Shown: piece after piece, positions 33,700 to 44,966 of the stretch
Layout: the number at the start of each line of letters is the position of its first letter
Numbering within the stretch: position 1 is the first letter of the stretch
NCBI GenBank assembly: GCA_011037195.1
Contig: JAAEAF010001099.1
Span: forward strand, 124,001-188,000
Reading direction: 5' to 3'
DNA length: 64,000 nucleotides
Source: Triatoma infestans
Taxonomy: Eukaryota > Arthropoda > Insecta > Hemiptera > Reduviidae
Position numbers and translations under genes: made by a program
The notes under the pieces: model-generated
The model's database searches: none
Told to the model about the DNA's origin: nothing
Seen by the model: the letters and a program-made list of their open reading frames with translations, nothing else

Positions 33700-34180
33700 A
33701 GAAACCTATCGTGTAAAGTTGCATTCGAGTTAATCGATTTTCTTCAGCTGAGAATTTAGCCAAGTTTTTAATGTACCTTAATGTAGGTACTAGTTACGGG
33801 TTCGCCTTTGTAGGTAATTTTAAAGTTATAGCTCTTTCAAAACATCAAAAGTTTGTTTTTGATAATTAAAATAAAGTCGTTGGAAATAAAGTCATTATGA
33901 GAAAAAGTTAAAAACTATTCTGTAAAGTCGCACTTCCGGTAGACCGAAACTTTCCTGTCGTGTTTGCCATGATGGATCTAAACGGAATGCCAGGTTTGTG
34001 CTTCCTTGATTTTTACGTTTATCAGTTATTTTATTTAAACACATACACATAAATATACACACCGGCAAATAATATAACAATTTCCTGGTATTTGGTTTTT
34101 CAAAACATGATATTTCCGGTGAAAAGTTAAAACTTAAATTTTGAAATTTTGTTAAAATCGTAATACTTCCACTTAAAATA
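33700..34180 (+). mobile_element. Family H 3' portion
   Basis: Module blocks 'gattttcttcagctgag' and 'gtaaagtcgcacttccgg', a short CATA tract near 34040-34060, then 'gatatttccggtgaaaagtt' and 'gtaatacttccactta'. It follows another H end. Confidence 0.6.
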
Positions 34181-34594
34181 TAGTTTTGATGCACCAATAT
34201 AATTTATTGCATTTTAACGTAGAATACAGTAATTTTTTGGGAAGACACCTGTTTATGAATATGTTCGAAAAGTTATTTTATTTTATTTGGGTTTGCTTTG
34301 TATTTTTTTTTGGTTTATTCATTTAAATACGTCAGTCAACTTTCATCAGCGAACGTCAACGCCTGCCTTCCCAGGGATGCTATTTCCGACATAACACATA
34401 AATCATCAGGTGAAGAGTCGGCAGCCAATCAGCTCTGGCCTCCCCACCAATGCACCTACACAACGGGCTACTGTGCCCTTTCTACAGTAGTACGTCTAGA
34501 AGCATTGACTAGATTAGCTACAATTTTTGTGACCACAATTTTCTATAGAGGTCTATAGCAAACGACCTTGACGAAGATTTTTGAATTCTCTAAG
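34181..34594. other. No gene seen
   Basis: A mixed-composition stretch. The frame at 34298-34558 shows no domain that I recognise. Confidence 0.4.
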
Positions 34595-35119
34595 TGAAAT
34601 GTTATTGGTGTAGATGTGTTGTGGTGCTGGTAGCTTGTGGCGTGAGCGGTTTAGTAAAAGGGCTTGTATATATGTTTGAGATAAAGATAGAAGTATTAAG
34701 AAATAATCAAGAGAGCACCACTGTTTTTAAAATAGATATATTCTCTAAGAGAAATTAAGTTACTTTAAAATATCACAATAATAAGCTTATAAGTATAATA
34801 ACTGGAATAACTCTTATGTTATAACTTAAAACTGGTACAGTTCTGATGTGTTCTCCTGGGTGTCTACAACAAATCTGTCTTGAAGGAATGCTCTCTTTAG
34901 CGGGGGATTTTCTTTTACAAAAGAGTTGGCCTAACGGGTTTTTGTGCCTTTGTTTTCCTAATAGCAATGACCCAAAATTACAGTACCTGACTCTAAATAC
35001 ACTCTTTTTGAAGGTAAATTCACTATTTAATATATTAACAAAATTAGATTTTTCAAACTATAAAATGTTCTAAACTATTTTTCAAAACTATTATTTTTCT
35101 ATTTCGTTCTTCCACTACA
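34595..35119 (-). mobile_element. Solo LTR, family LTR2, copy 2
   Basis: Minus strand starts TGTAGTGGAAGAACG and ends AACATTTCA. The block 'gtaattttgggtcattgct' matches copy 3 strongly and copy 1 more weakly. Flanks TAAG and CTAG are similar but not identical, as expected for an aged 4-bp duplication. Confidence 0.75.
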
Positions 35120-35639
35120 CTAGCCTTACCTCCAAGTGACAAGGCCATCATTTTTCCAAAGTTTTCTACACAGCGTACAAGTCGACTCACATCTTTTTCA
35201 CACTTCATTCGTAATCTGGTGGATTAAAACAACTGCCCAGCCTCTTACGCGTCTATCTGTTTCCTACTTTACAGTCCAATAAATAAATCATCAACACTTA
35301 TTTGGTGAAAAGCGAACGTAGGTTGGTCATAGCAGGTTAGTTAGGAGGGAGGGATTCTGGACGGGTTTCTGTGGTTGTTGGAAAACGTAAAAACGTATTC
35401 TACGCATATTGCAACTGCCATATTATGACAGATACCGTTTGAATTTTTTTAATTATGTTTGACAGATGTTCTTAAAAAAAAATTTGTTTAATATTTTAAT
35501 GAATGTTAAAATTGTTCTGCATATTATATAGATGGCGGTACACATATTATATTTAATTACTGTTTTAGAAGGAAACTAAACAAATCTACTTACTAAAATA
35601 TAAGAAAATTTGGAGAATATAGTTGAAGCTGTTTCAGAA
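35120..35639. other. No gene seen
   Basis: No supportable gene or recognised repeat. Confidence 0.45.
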
Positions 35640-36026
35640 TAAAAAAAATAGCGGAAGATTTTTAAAAATACTTTCTGTAAAATCACTTTTATCTGTAAAA
35701 TAATGTTCCCCAACCTTGAGATTTATGCGGGAGATTTAATACCGTCTGTTATTATAGATGTGATAGAACCGTACGGTGTATATATTTAAATGACTCTCTA
35801 GAGAAAAGCGAATTGTCACCGTTGCCTCTCCCTTCCCGTCAAATCTCCCCTGAAGCCAATCTCTTGAAAAATGTTTCAAATAAAAGTGATATATGGTACG
35901 ATTTAGCGTGTACATTTTACGTTTTTATTTATATTTTATTGAGTAAACTGCGAAAAAATGAAAAAAAAAAAACTGATTTATCAAGCTTCCAGCTTTATTT
36001 TTAGTTTTTTGAATTATTAGATTTAA
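35640..36026 (+). mobile_element. Degenerate family H module pieces
   Basis: 'ctttctgtaaaatcactttt' and 'cttgaaaaatgtttcaaataaaagtg' resemble H modules in plus orientation. It sits immediately upstream of a complete TC end. Confidence 0.45.
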
Positions 36027-36037
36027 AAAAAAAAAAA

Positions 36038-37030
36038 TCTGGTGTGAAACACTCACACAACTTTCTCTTACATCTGTTCCCAAAATTATAATTGACAAAT
36101 GTTATAGTCAATGTATCAGATTTAACGAAATTCGTCGAAAATTGAAAAAAACAGTTCAGTAAAAGCGCACTTCCGGTTTACTAATTTTCTTAAAACTCGG
36201 AATTTTAAGACTCGGCCATCTATTTATTTCTAATTAATTTTGTTGTGGATGATAGAATTGTATAATCAACTATGATAGCAATTTAGAGGAAGCTGTAACC
36301 TCACCTCTCCCCTAAAAGTGCCCTTAAATGAATTTTTCCAGTGAAATGTTTAAAATTAAAAGATGTAGATCATTGTATGGTTAGTTTATATACGATGTTT
36401 CAAGAAAATCGTCGGGGCTATTTTTGAGAAAATCGCGAAAAAGTGAAGAAATCATTTAGTCAAGTGTTAAAATAAACGCACTTTCGGTTATCCGATTTTT
36501 TTCAAATTCGGAATTTCAACAACATATTTCATTCTTTAACATTATTAAGAAGGCAGAATTGTCTAATAAACTGAAATAGCACTTTAGATAAAACCTAACC
36601 GCACCCCTCCCCCATAACTGCTCTTAAATGAATTTTTCCGCCGAAATGTTACAAATAAAAGTTGTAGCTCAGCGTATATGTAGTTGATACACCAAGTTTA
36701 AAGAAAATCATTGGAGTTATTTTTGAGAAAATCGCAAAAACGTAAAAAAAAAAAAAACTAGAAAAGTGGTACTTCCGGTTGAGGAATTTTGACAGATAAC
36801 GTACTGTCAGATCCCATGGTGATACCTAAACGGAATATCAAGTTTCAACTTTCTACGATTTTTCATTTTTGAGCTATGCTGTTCACATACATACACACAC
36901 ACAGACCATTTGCTAAAAACCACTTTTTTGGACTCAGGGGACCTCAAAACGAATATTTCCGGTGAATACTCGATATCGACAATTTGACACGATTACAATA
37001 CTTCCTCTTACTACTAGGAAGTAAACAGTA
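36038..37030 (+). mobile_element. Near-complete family H copy
   Basis: Starts after an A-tract with TCTGGTGTGAAACACTCACA and ACTTTCTCTTAC. It has three modules, each with a 'cacttccgg' or 'cactttcgg' block, a short CA tract (36890-36902), then 'ggtgaatactcgatatcgac' and CTTACTACTAGGAAGTA. Together with 24138-25135 it defines the family. Confidence 0.9.
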
Positions 37031-37146
37031 AAAATCATTCTCTTATTTCCGGGAATCTGAAAAACATGTATTTCCGGGTGATAATCAATTTCGTTGAAAA
37101 TCTGACAGGATCGTAATAATTCTTCTTTAAGCAATAAGAAAAATTT
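37031..37146 (+). mobile_element. Second H hairpin-side end in tandem
   Basis: 'gtatttccgggtgataatca', 'gacaggatcgtaataattc' and 'aagcaataagaaaaattt' form a second, diverged copy of the terminal block, directly behind the first. Confidence 0.55.
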
Positions 37147-37429
37147 ACCAAGTTTAACGTTTAGTCTGTTTGTTTGTATGTATAGAATAATTGAACCAAG
37201 ATTCTAGTTACACTCAAAATTCCTCAACCCGCTCAAAATGTTTTCAGAAAGACAGAGAGATTGACTATTAGTTTGGTAGTTAGATTTTATGCAATCTGGA
37301 TATTTTCATCGATAATAATTAGAATGCTAATGTTATAATGATAAATGCATGCTTCACATTATATTGCCGTAGTTAAACTCTCCAATATGTTATCTAGAAA
37401 TGTGTATCAGATCCATATTTTATGTGAAA
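37147..37429. other. No gene seen
   Basis: AT-rich spacer. Confidence 0.4.
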
Positions 37430-38600
37430 TTAGTTAGAATATAGTTTCAATGGAAGACCATGGTTTACCACGAAAAAAAAATGATTTTTAGAAAATTGTT
37501 TGATTATGAGTGTTTATCATACCGGCAAAGTATGAAATTCAGGCAAAGTATGAAATTTATCCCGGACAAGCCCACATTTATTTTATTACATCCCGATTTC
37601 AAAATATATTTTAATAGTAATTATTTAAAAGTTAAATTATTTTACTTAAAGTACCAGAACTATTGAAACACCATTTGTGAATACCATGATTTATTATACT
37701 GAAACACTACAATAGAATTTCCCGAGTTAACAAATGAATAATAGGAATATTTAAAAGAATATTTTTCAAATACACAAAATTTATCATAAGAAATATAATC
37801 TAGTATCTTGAGAATAAACCACGCACGGTATTAATTTGGTATCTGAGTATAAACCATGCATGGTATTATATGAAATGCCTAGGCATTGTATAGAATGTAC
37901 ATGTACGTAAAGTAAAGTAAAAGCAAAGTAATGCCTATTTTTACAGGCGGGCTTAACGTCCAACTAACTACCAAATTAGGTGTCATGGACGGGGGCGGAA
38001 GCACCTTCTTTACTATTAACATTTTTTAAACAAATATAAAATTTAGCAGTTATAAGCGGGACTCGAACTGGGCACCTCCCACTTACAAGTCCATGCTCAT
38101 AACCACTACATCAACACCCGTCCCGTACCTATATGTACATGTACGTATATATTGGAGCAGGATAACACAAAATCGAAAAAATCCATTATGGAAATGGAAT
38201 AATTTTACCTAAAATTATTCCATTTCTGCTGAAAATAATTGCTTATTAACTATGGATTGTCAATCTTATCGTTTATTTCTATTTTCTCATATCATTTATA
38301 GGGGGATGATTGTGATTAGTCACATATCCAAAATTGATTTTCAATGGTAGAACATGGTTCACTACGAACAAATGATTTTTAGAAAATGGTTTGATTATGA
38401 GTATGTACGTATGTGTCTATATATGTATATGTATGTACATGTACATATATATTGGAACAGTATAACTCAAAAGCAAAAAATTACAATTTATATAATGATA
38501 TTCCCCATGGATATTAACATAATTGGACTGAATAGAACGATTGTTTTTTTCAAAATTTTGTCACTTACTACAGATGTAGATCGCGAATAATTTATTAGAA
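37430..38600 (-). mobile_element. Diverged H-like repeats in tandem
   Basis: Two related segments (37440-37510 and 38330-38470) share 'atgatttttagaaaa' followed by 'tgtttgattatgagt' type blocks. They continue into ATGTACATGTAC tracts and an 'ggaacagtataactcaaaa' block equivalent to 'gaacagcatagctcaaaa' of H. The first segment is interrupted by SINE3. Confidence 0.45.
37910..38132 (-). mobile_element. SINE3 copy
   Basis: A 15-bp target duplication ATGTACATGTACGTA lies at 37895-37909 and 38133-38147. On the minus strand a tRNA-like head (GATGTAGTGGTTATGAGC; CTTGTAAG in the anticodon region; B box AGTTCGAGTCCC) suggests a Thr(TGT)-type ancestor. The body contains 'acacctaatttggtagtta' and 'gttggacgttaagcccgcc'. 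A truncated relative is at 52628-52790. Confidence 0.88.
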
Positions 38601-39012
38601 ACACTTCCACTTTCTCTGACTGTGAAACCGGAAATATTGTGATCGAGTTAAATTTATGAAATTAAGTTTTCACAAGATTCGGTATATGTTTTGAGGTCCT
38701 CTGAATATGAAAAAAAAATAAAAAAATTAGTGATTGGTCTGTGTGAATGTGTGACTCTCAAAAAAAAAGAAGAAAAAACAGACTCTCTCGCCATCTTGCT
38801 CTCACATTTGTTGGTATATGAAGAATATATCTCAAAGACGAAAAAAATCTTAGGTAATCTCAAACTTTAAATAAAGTTGTGGCCAAAATTCATCATCCGG
38901 AAATTTGATTATACTGAATGTTTTTATTTTTATTTCTTCCTTTTTTTTTTTTTTTCGAAAATGGCCTATATTATTTTTCTTTAAATTTCATATACTATGT
39001 ACTCACATGAAT

Positions 39013-39219
39013 GCCTATCTCGTTCCTAAGTTTCACTCTCGTTTCACACGAGTTAGTGTGAAACTAAGTCTCTGTACGAGTCTGTGTTGGCACACTGTCT
39101 GAAATAGCATCCTGAAGATGGGCGAAACGCCCGAAACCGGTCGATGACCACAAATGAAGCAGGCTACCACGGAAAATGTCTCTGATGCTTTCCAGCTCTG
39201 CGGAACCAACCACCACAAC
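39013..39219 (+). mobile_element. Element P, copy 3, one arm
   Basis: It contains the P arm 'cctgaagatgggcg' through 'ctctgcggaaccaaccacc'. The other arm is missing; instead a small hairpin with arms AGTTTCAC/GTGAAACT lies at 39029-39066. ACATGAA lies at both edges, a possible short duplication. Confidence 0.6.
39108..39146 (+). ncRNA. Hammerhead-like motif in P3
   Basis: Stem I CATC/GATG, core CTGAAGA, one extra T, stem II GGGC/GCCC with a GAAA-type loop, GAAA box, minimal stem III CC/GG and a GGTC cleavage triplet region. This is the copy with the best match to the type I hammerhead layout. Confidence 0.55.
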
Positions 39220-39240
39220 AACATGAAGACTTTTAAAAGA

Positions 39241-40395
39241 GTCTAATTTTTTTTTGTAGAATTGCCTTTTAATCTATTATTGAATATGTGTCAAGCTTTG
39301 GAAAAACCCAAAATAAAGTTAGAAAAACAATGTGTCTATCAGTGATGCTTATTTTGTTTGATTTTCAATTCTAAAAAAGTCCTATTGATATTCTAGGTAA
39401 CATGGCAGACATTTCATGTTTGTTTGCTGACATTTAGATAATAACTGTAGTGTATATATATTGCAAAATTTTTTAGAGAGGGATATTTTATGGGCCAATT
39501 GCATTCATTAAATTTTGAATAATTTGGTAAATTTATTTTCCTATGTGACTTAAGTTTTCTAAGTGACAGGGCCTTGGGAGTTATTGCAATTCAGTAAATC
39601 TTTGACAGAAATTTTAATTTTTTCACCGACTGAATAGGATATTTCTTTTAAGACTGGTAAGATAAATTTAGATTAATTAATTTACTAACGGTAGATTAGC
39701 TAGCGTCACTAGCTTGATGAACCTTTCAAAGATTGAAACTTCTTAACTTGACGAAGTTGATTTGGCGAATGATCTTTACTATTTAAAGCTTATTTAGCGG
39801 CTAATTCCTTAAGCCCTCAGATTGCCTGCTTTTAATCAGTTTCCCCTAGAAATTTTAGCTAGGAGATTCACTGTCGAAATTGAAGCTCGTTCCCCAATAC
39901 ATTCTAGTTGGCATTATGACAATGGAGGTAAAGGCTTGCCAAAGGTATGATAAGGCTTAGTTGGTGTGCGCATGGAAGCTCAAAGATGCCTCTGCTAATG
40001 AAACTATTGATTCCAACTTTTGTGTGGCAAATTTGATGGTGAACATTAACAATGTGGGGAAAATTGAGTCATTTCTTTTGAAAGTCTTTTGTAGTTAAAT
40101 CATGTTGTATGCGATTCTAAAAAGCCTGTTCCGTTGCCGAGTTAACAAAGCTGGCTGCTTAGTTGGTATTTCTACTCTGTTCCACAGATAATGTAATCCT
40201 TGTTAAGAACTTTAAGGACCGTTTCTGCCCCATTTCGGAGTAAACCGACTATCAAAATCCCCCAATGCAACTATCGAAATCATTTTACAAGCAGAAGGTG
40301 TCATTTCCGTTGAGTACTCTGTGCAAGATTTCCTTCCTCCATCTGGCTCAAAAAATCTCGACTGTCTCGCTTGACCCCGTTAACATACGCCCAGC
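39241..40395. other. No gene recognised
   Basis: From about 39700 to 40400 the base composition is closer to 40% GC. Translations in all plus frames contain stops at least every 50 codons, and I recognise no domain. It could be an old coding or TE relic. Confidence 0.4.
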
Positions 40396-40497
40396 CAAAA
40401 ACTAAAAACATCCATTCATTGTTTCCGGTTGACCGATTCTGGCCGGAAGGATGAATTATTATCGGATCCTCTGCTAAGACTTAAACCAAATATCAAG

Positions 40498-40869
40498 GGA
40501 AGATTCTTCTCGACCGTTGCTTGTATGAAGGAAAAGGATCGTGAGTTTCGGTCTTTTTTTGAAAAAAAATAAAAAAACTTAAACTCTTGCCAACGTTTCG
40601 ACAAATATATTGTTCACTATTTTCTGTGAACAACTCTTGTCTTATTTGTTCACTATTCTCTGTGTTGTTGAGGTGTTCTCAATTTTTTATTTACAAAATT
40701 ATACATAAGTTTTCAAGTTTTGATATGTTTTAAAGATTATTTTATAGTTTTTATTTTTTATTTATTTTTTATGCCTTGAAAAAGACAATATATTTGTCGA
40801 AACGTTGGCAAGAGTTTAAGTTTTTTTATTTTTTTTCAAAAAAAGACCGAAACTCACGATCCTTTTCCT
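40498..40869. mobile_element. Foldback element FB1 (372 bp)
   Basis: Arms of about 80 bp (about 40528-40612 and 40787-40867) are nearly perfect inverted repeats, with AAGGATCGTGAGTTTCGGTC at the outer end and GCCAACGTTTCGACAAATAT inside. CCAAATATCAAG (12 bp) is duplicated at 40486-40497 and 40870-40881. No coding sequence. A hammerhead-like core is present in the arms. Confidence 0.85.
40773..40822 (+). ncRNA. Degenerate hammerhead-like motif in FB1
   Basis: TGCC, TTGAAAA, A, a stem-loop with arms GACAA and TTGTC, GAAACGTT, then GGCA. TGCC pairs with GGCA as stem I. The first box is TTGAAAA rather than CTGANGA, so activity is doubtful. Confidence 0.4.
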
Positions 40870-40990
40870 CCAAATATCAAGTTTAAACTTTTTGCGACAC
40901 ACGCACATAAAGGATCTACAAGAGTTTTCATCAGATTTCAGAGTTTTCAAAAATTTTGACGCGATCACAACTTATCAGCAAGTAAGAGAA

Positions 40991-42034
40991 ACTAGAAAAA
41001 GAAGCGAAGGGAGTCCAATGAAACAATTGGTGGTATAAATATAACTCTTGACCTTTTGTTAAGGTCTCTTTCATTATTTTCTTGAATAGTCAAGTTGAGC
41101 TTGAGCAATTACGTTTCACATGAAATGCATCTCTTAAGGAAAACATTATTTTAAAATAAATCGCAGATGTTTGATTGAGTGAGTAGGAACAAGTGGTTGT
41201 TTCTGTTATACGCATTTAATATCGTATTCTAGTACCTTTGAAGGGGGTAAAAAGCTAGTTAGCTAGATTTTCCCCATTTTTCTACTTTAGTACAAATTAA
41301 ACTGTAATTAACCTAACATCTGTTTTAACATAGATTGCCAGCAATGCTAATATCTTTCCCTCACCAACAACATATGGTGGTTCTGCTGTTTACCGGCTTT
41401 AATCCTTCCATTACTAAATTTAAGGCTACTACCCCTTTGAAATCATTATTGGGAAAAGGGCTAAAACATGATCTCTAGTTTCCCCAGCGAGTAATTCTAA
41501 ATCATGACGTTTAGATTGCTAATGTCCTCTTTTTTTTTAATATAAATGTTTTTCAAGATACATTTTAGGTAGTTTTCGGGATTCGCCCCTACCGTTTCTA
41601 TTTTTTCAACTTTCCAACTTTTAACTCTATCTTTTCTTTAATTTAAATATATAATACAATTGAGAAAAGTTTTAAGATTAATGAGGTTTTAAATAATCAA
41701 AATCTTTGGAGTTACTAATTAACAGCAGTTTCATTTAAAAAAAAACAAACAATTGCAACGTCCTTTCATTATTGAAATTATTTTCAACAATCTTTAATTA
41801 AATTTTACGTTTTTGCAAATTGTTCAATCAACCGAAGAAAGTTTTCTTTGAATAATTATCTAATAGGGAAAATACTTGTAAAACTTTTAAACAAACTAAC
41901 TTTACCCCTTAATTATTTTACTAACATTATTTCATTAATGAAGTTTGTTTATTTAGGATAAAAAATAGTTTTAATGGGAGGGGGGACTGTAATGACCTGA
42001 TCTAATAAACTATATTATTGTTTGATTATTTTCG
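40991..42034. other. No gene seen
   Basis: AT-rich, closed frames, no recognised repeat. Confidence 0.45.
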
Positions 42035-42094
42035 TTTTTTTTCTTTCTCTTAATGCTGTGAGAAACAAAAATATTTTGTGGGGAAAATGAACTT

Positions 42095-42437
42095 TTCTAT
42101 GTGTGTGTATGTGTGTGTATGTGAGTGTGAGTGTGGTTGTGTGTGAGTGTGATGTGGTTGTGTGTGAGTGTGTGTGTGGTGAGTGTGAGTGTGGGTTGTG
42201 TTGTGAGTGTGAGTGTGGTTGTGTGTGTGTGTGTGTGGTTGTGTGTGATGTGTGAGTGTGGTGTGTGTGAGTGTGTCGTGGTGTGAGTGTGAGTGTGGTT
42301 GTGTGTGAGTGTGAGTGTGGTTGTGTGAGTGTGAGTGTGAGTGTGGTTGTGTGTGAGTGTGAGTGTGGTTGTGTGTGAGTGTGAGTGTGGTTGTGTGTGA
42401 GTGTGAGTGTGGTTGTGTGTGAGTGTGGTTGTGTGTT
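42095..42437 (+). repeat. GT minisatellite, units built on GTGAGTGTGGTTGTGTGT
   Basis: About 340 bp of imperfect GT-rich units, many of 18-26 bp. It occupies the place of the short CA/GT microsatellite found in other H copies. The long His/Thr/Ser frames on the minus strand are products of this repeat and are not genes. Confidence 0.9.
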
Positions 42438-42664
42438 AAAAACAAAATATCGCAAAAACGCAAAATTTGCAGGAATCTCAAACCTGGTATTTATCCGTTT
42501 AGATAGTAATCGCGCTTCTGATACTAAGGTTTCTATCAAAATCCATCAACCGAAAGTCGCGACTTTACTTAATGATTTTTTTTTTTTTTTCAGTTTCCAG
42601 ACAATTTACTTGACAACGGTTCCAATGATTTTCTCTAAACTTCCTTTATTATTTGCATTTAATA

Positions 42665-42971
42665 GATTTAAGAAGGTGAGAAATGAGTAAGGAAGAGTTT
42701 TAGACAAAATAAGCTAGAATGAATGCTGAACACTTTATAATTAACTAGAGACAGAAAACTGCCAGGACTTTACCCGTAAATAAAAAATTAGGTAGCGCGA
42801 GATTTGGAGTGAGTTAAGAGAAATGTAGTAGTTGGTGCTGACGCGTTGTAACTGTTGTATAAACTGTTCTAAAGACTATATTTTGTAGGTGTAGCGCAGC
42901 TGTATATTTATACAGAGTCTCCCACTCTAGCCTGGCCTAAGTAGCGAGTGAGATTCTCAATTTTGTCTCTC

Positions 42972-43002
<31 letters not shown>

Positions 43003-43034
43003 GCTTTAAATCCCTCTCTTTGGATCCTATTACA
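42665..43034 (-). mobile_element. Solo LTR, family LTR1, copy 4
   Basis: Minus strand begins TGTAATAGGATCCAAAGAGA (ending at 43034), then a GA microsatellite, AGAGTGGGAGACTCTGTATAA (TATA region) and a GTGTTCAGCATTCATT block. The left end is approximate because the CCATTATA terminus is not clear. Confidence 0.7.
42963..43004. repeat. CT microsatellite within LTR1
   Basis: A (CT)n run inside LTR1; other LTR1 copies have a shorter GA run at the same point. Confidence 0.85.
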
Positions 43035-43592
43035 TATACATGTAAATATTAACCCTTTTATTTTCTTACATTTTGACGGTAAAATTGTTTCTTGTATGGA
43101 GGGGTTCTATGGACAATGTAGCGTTATATTTTACTTTAAAAATACCACTTCATTACAATTAATGGTTGTGGCACCTCCCTATAATATTAATTTACGATAG
43201 AAGCATTGCTAGAATTCCAAATTTGAAGAAAAAATTGGCTAACCGGAAATGCAATTTTACAGATTAGTTATTTGAGTTTTTTTGGAATTTTCTCAAAAAC
43301 GACGACTATAACGATTTCCTCCATTAAACTTGGAAACACTAACTGCACATATATAAACCTATCACTTTTATTTAAAGCATTTTTCCAAAAAAAAAAAAGG
43401 AAAAGAAAAAAAGAGCCGATTTTAGATAGTTTTGCACCATTTTGTGGCATTAAATTTCAAATATGTGGGGCTGGTTCTATGTTATTGGCGCGCTCTCCTT
43501 CACTTCCCTAACAGCTTGAGTTTGTAGGTTGATACTTGTACCCACCACTCTTAGGACAAGTGAGCAAAATTTGAAGTTTAAAGAAAATTTGC

Positions 43593-43623
<31 letters not shown>

Positions 43624-43626
43624 CAT

Positions 43627-43858
43627 AAGTATTGGGCCGTGAACGGGCCTAGGCTTGCCAGGCGAGCGATGTGTGTTGGGGGGTTGTGGTAAGCACGCTG
43701 TGGTCCCGGCTGGCGCTTCCTAGGTGTGTTACCAAATGTAGTTTTTTTTAATTTTTCCCACGCTGCTGGGTCAACACCGACTTTGTCCTCATGGGTATCT
43801 AATCCCCACGGATTCCCGTACCAAAGGCGAGTGCGCTGGCCACTAGACCATCGCGTGA
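43627..43858 (-). mobile_element. SINE1 copy (left outer)
   Basis: 'tgctgggtcaacaccgact' and 'gccactagaccatcgcgtga' read on minus as SINE1 head and body. Mirror partner is 45330-45530. Confidence 0.85.
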
Positions 43859-43860
43859 TG

Positions 43861-43932
43861 ATTACTAGCAGTAAGAGAAAGTACAAAAAAGTTTGTGTGT
43901 AACACTTATACGGCTTTCTCTTACTCCTCCTA
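43861..43932 (+). mobile_element. Family H tail-to-head junction
   Basis: TTACTAGCAGTAA and GAGAAAGTA (hairpin end of H) are followed directly by 'gtttgtgtgtaacacttata' and CGGCTTTCTCTTACTCC, the TC end of another H copy in the same orientation. Confidence 0.65.
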
Positions 43933-43944
43933 TTAATACCCCTC

Positions 43945-44193
43945 CCTAACCCTGTGGCGCAACGGCCTTTAAAGGGCCAAGGTTTGCCAGCCGGCGATTT
44001 GTACTGGGGGGGGTGTTTGATAAGTACGCCGCATTTCCCTGCCGTTTTAGTTCCGGCCTTCGCTACTAGGGCGCTACCAAGTGTAGCTTCCCACTCACGA
44101 TGCTGGGTCATCACCAACTTTGCCCTCCATGGGACAAGCCCCCCTTAATTCTCGCACCAAAGGTGAGTGCGCTAGCCACTAGTCCAACGCGTG
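43945..44193 (-). mobile_element. SINE1 copy (left inner)
   Basis: Minus strand: head 'acgcgttggactagtggcta' and body with 'aaagttggtgatgacccag'. Mirror partner is 44967-45232. Confidence 0.85.
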
Positions 44194-44372
44194 AAGATAC
44201 TCCTATTAATACTTATATATTTAAACAGTTGTAGGCTTTATGGCTGTTTACATTCTGGTTTAGTTGTGCTGATTATGTGGAAGAATGAACCGACATACAA
44301 CCTAAATTTTATTTTATTTAAACAAGATTACATTTTGTTTTCTTTTCTACGTTTCGACACTGAGCGTGTATT

Positions 44373-44791
44373 CTATTATTTTTGATATGTTTGTGATTAA
44401 TTTGGTTTATAAGATTAAGCACCACGTGGTCACCACATTTTTCCTTTTTACATAGAAAATTTTGCTATTTTTTTTTTAGACTTATTCCACTAGTTTTTAT
44501 AAATTTTAGGCTGTACGATTGAGTTCCACCTCGCAGAAGGAAAGATGGTGGGTAATTTGAGTTATCAAAAATAATAAAATACCAGTTCATACTAGGAATT
44601 CTTCTTTAATAAAAAATAACGACGTTTAAAATCATTTTATATAAAAAACAATGTTCTGACTGGTAACTTACTGTTACTTATTTAATTTAAAAATTTTACA
44701 TTACTTTCTTTGTAAATTGGTCTAGTATCACAACAACAACATAATAAAAAAGATTTGTATAAAAATGTAATAATAATTTTCCTTGAAAATC
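44373..44791. other. Unique spacer of the long inverted repeat
   Basis: No gene, no inverted symmetry and no recognised repeat. Confidence 0.5.
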
Positions 44792-44828
44792 ACACGCTCA
44801 GTGTCAAAACGTAGAAAAAAAACAAAAA
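44789..44828 (+). ncRNA. Degenerate hammerhead-like motif in inverted-repeat arm
   Basis: TTGAAAA, T, a stem-loop with ACAC and GTGT arms, then an AAAACGTA box (GAAACGTA in the opposite arm near 44350) followed by GAAAA. Same layout as in FB1. Confidence 0.35.
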
Positions 44829-44966
44829 CAAAATGTAATCTTGTTTAAATAAAATAAAATTAAGGGCATATATTGATTCATTCTTCTACATAATCAGCAC
44901 AACTAAACCGGAATATAAACAGCCATAAAAGCTACAACTGTTTAAATATATAAGTATTAACGGGAG

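Larger units (their letters stand above)
38608..39240 (-). mobile_element. Family H-related copy hosting element P3
   Basis: 'ccactttctctgactgtgaa', 'aagttttcacaagattcggt', 'ttttgaggtcctctgaatat', a GTGTGAATGTGTG tract and module pieces. The P3 palindromic piece sits between about 39013 and 39219. Confidence 0.65.
40396..40990 (+). mobile_element. Family H fragment hosting foldback FB1
   Basis: 'gtttccggttgaccgattct' and 'ccaaatatcaa' on the left join to 'gtttaaactttttgcgac' on the right. The hairpin end 'cttatcagcaagtaagagaa' is at about 40965. The foldback splits it at CCAAATATCAAG. Confidence 0.6.
42035..43600 (-). mobile_element. Family H copy split by an LTR1
   Basis: 'ttctttctcttaatgctgtg' opens the copy at the hairpin side. 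An expanded GT tract follows, then 'aaaatatcgcaaaaacgca', 'caaaatccatcaaccgaaa' and module pieces to about 42660. Modules resume after 43035 ('ggctaaccggaaatgcaatt', 'tttccaaaaaa'). Confidence 0.65.

Noticed and set aside
40498..40869. Terminal inverted repeat DNA transposon
   Set aside because: Possible, but the 12-bp duplication and the match of plan to FB2 (12 bp) and P (13 bp) favour retroposition; left open as an alternative.
42095..42437. CRISPR-like repeat array
   Set aside because: Units are contiguous GT-rich variants without spacers, in a eukaryotic context.
42015..42539. 174- and 143-codon His/Thr/Ser-rich frames on the minus strand
   Set aside because: They are translations of the GT minisatellite and have no protein-like composition outside it.
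43578..44117. 179-codon minus-strand frame
   Set aside because: It runs through SINE1 copies and H ends within the long inverted repeat; SINE sequence has low stop density but does not encode protein.
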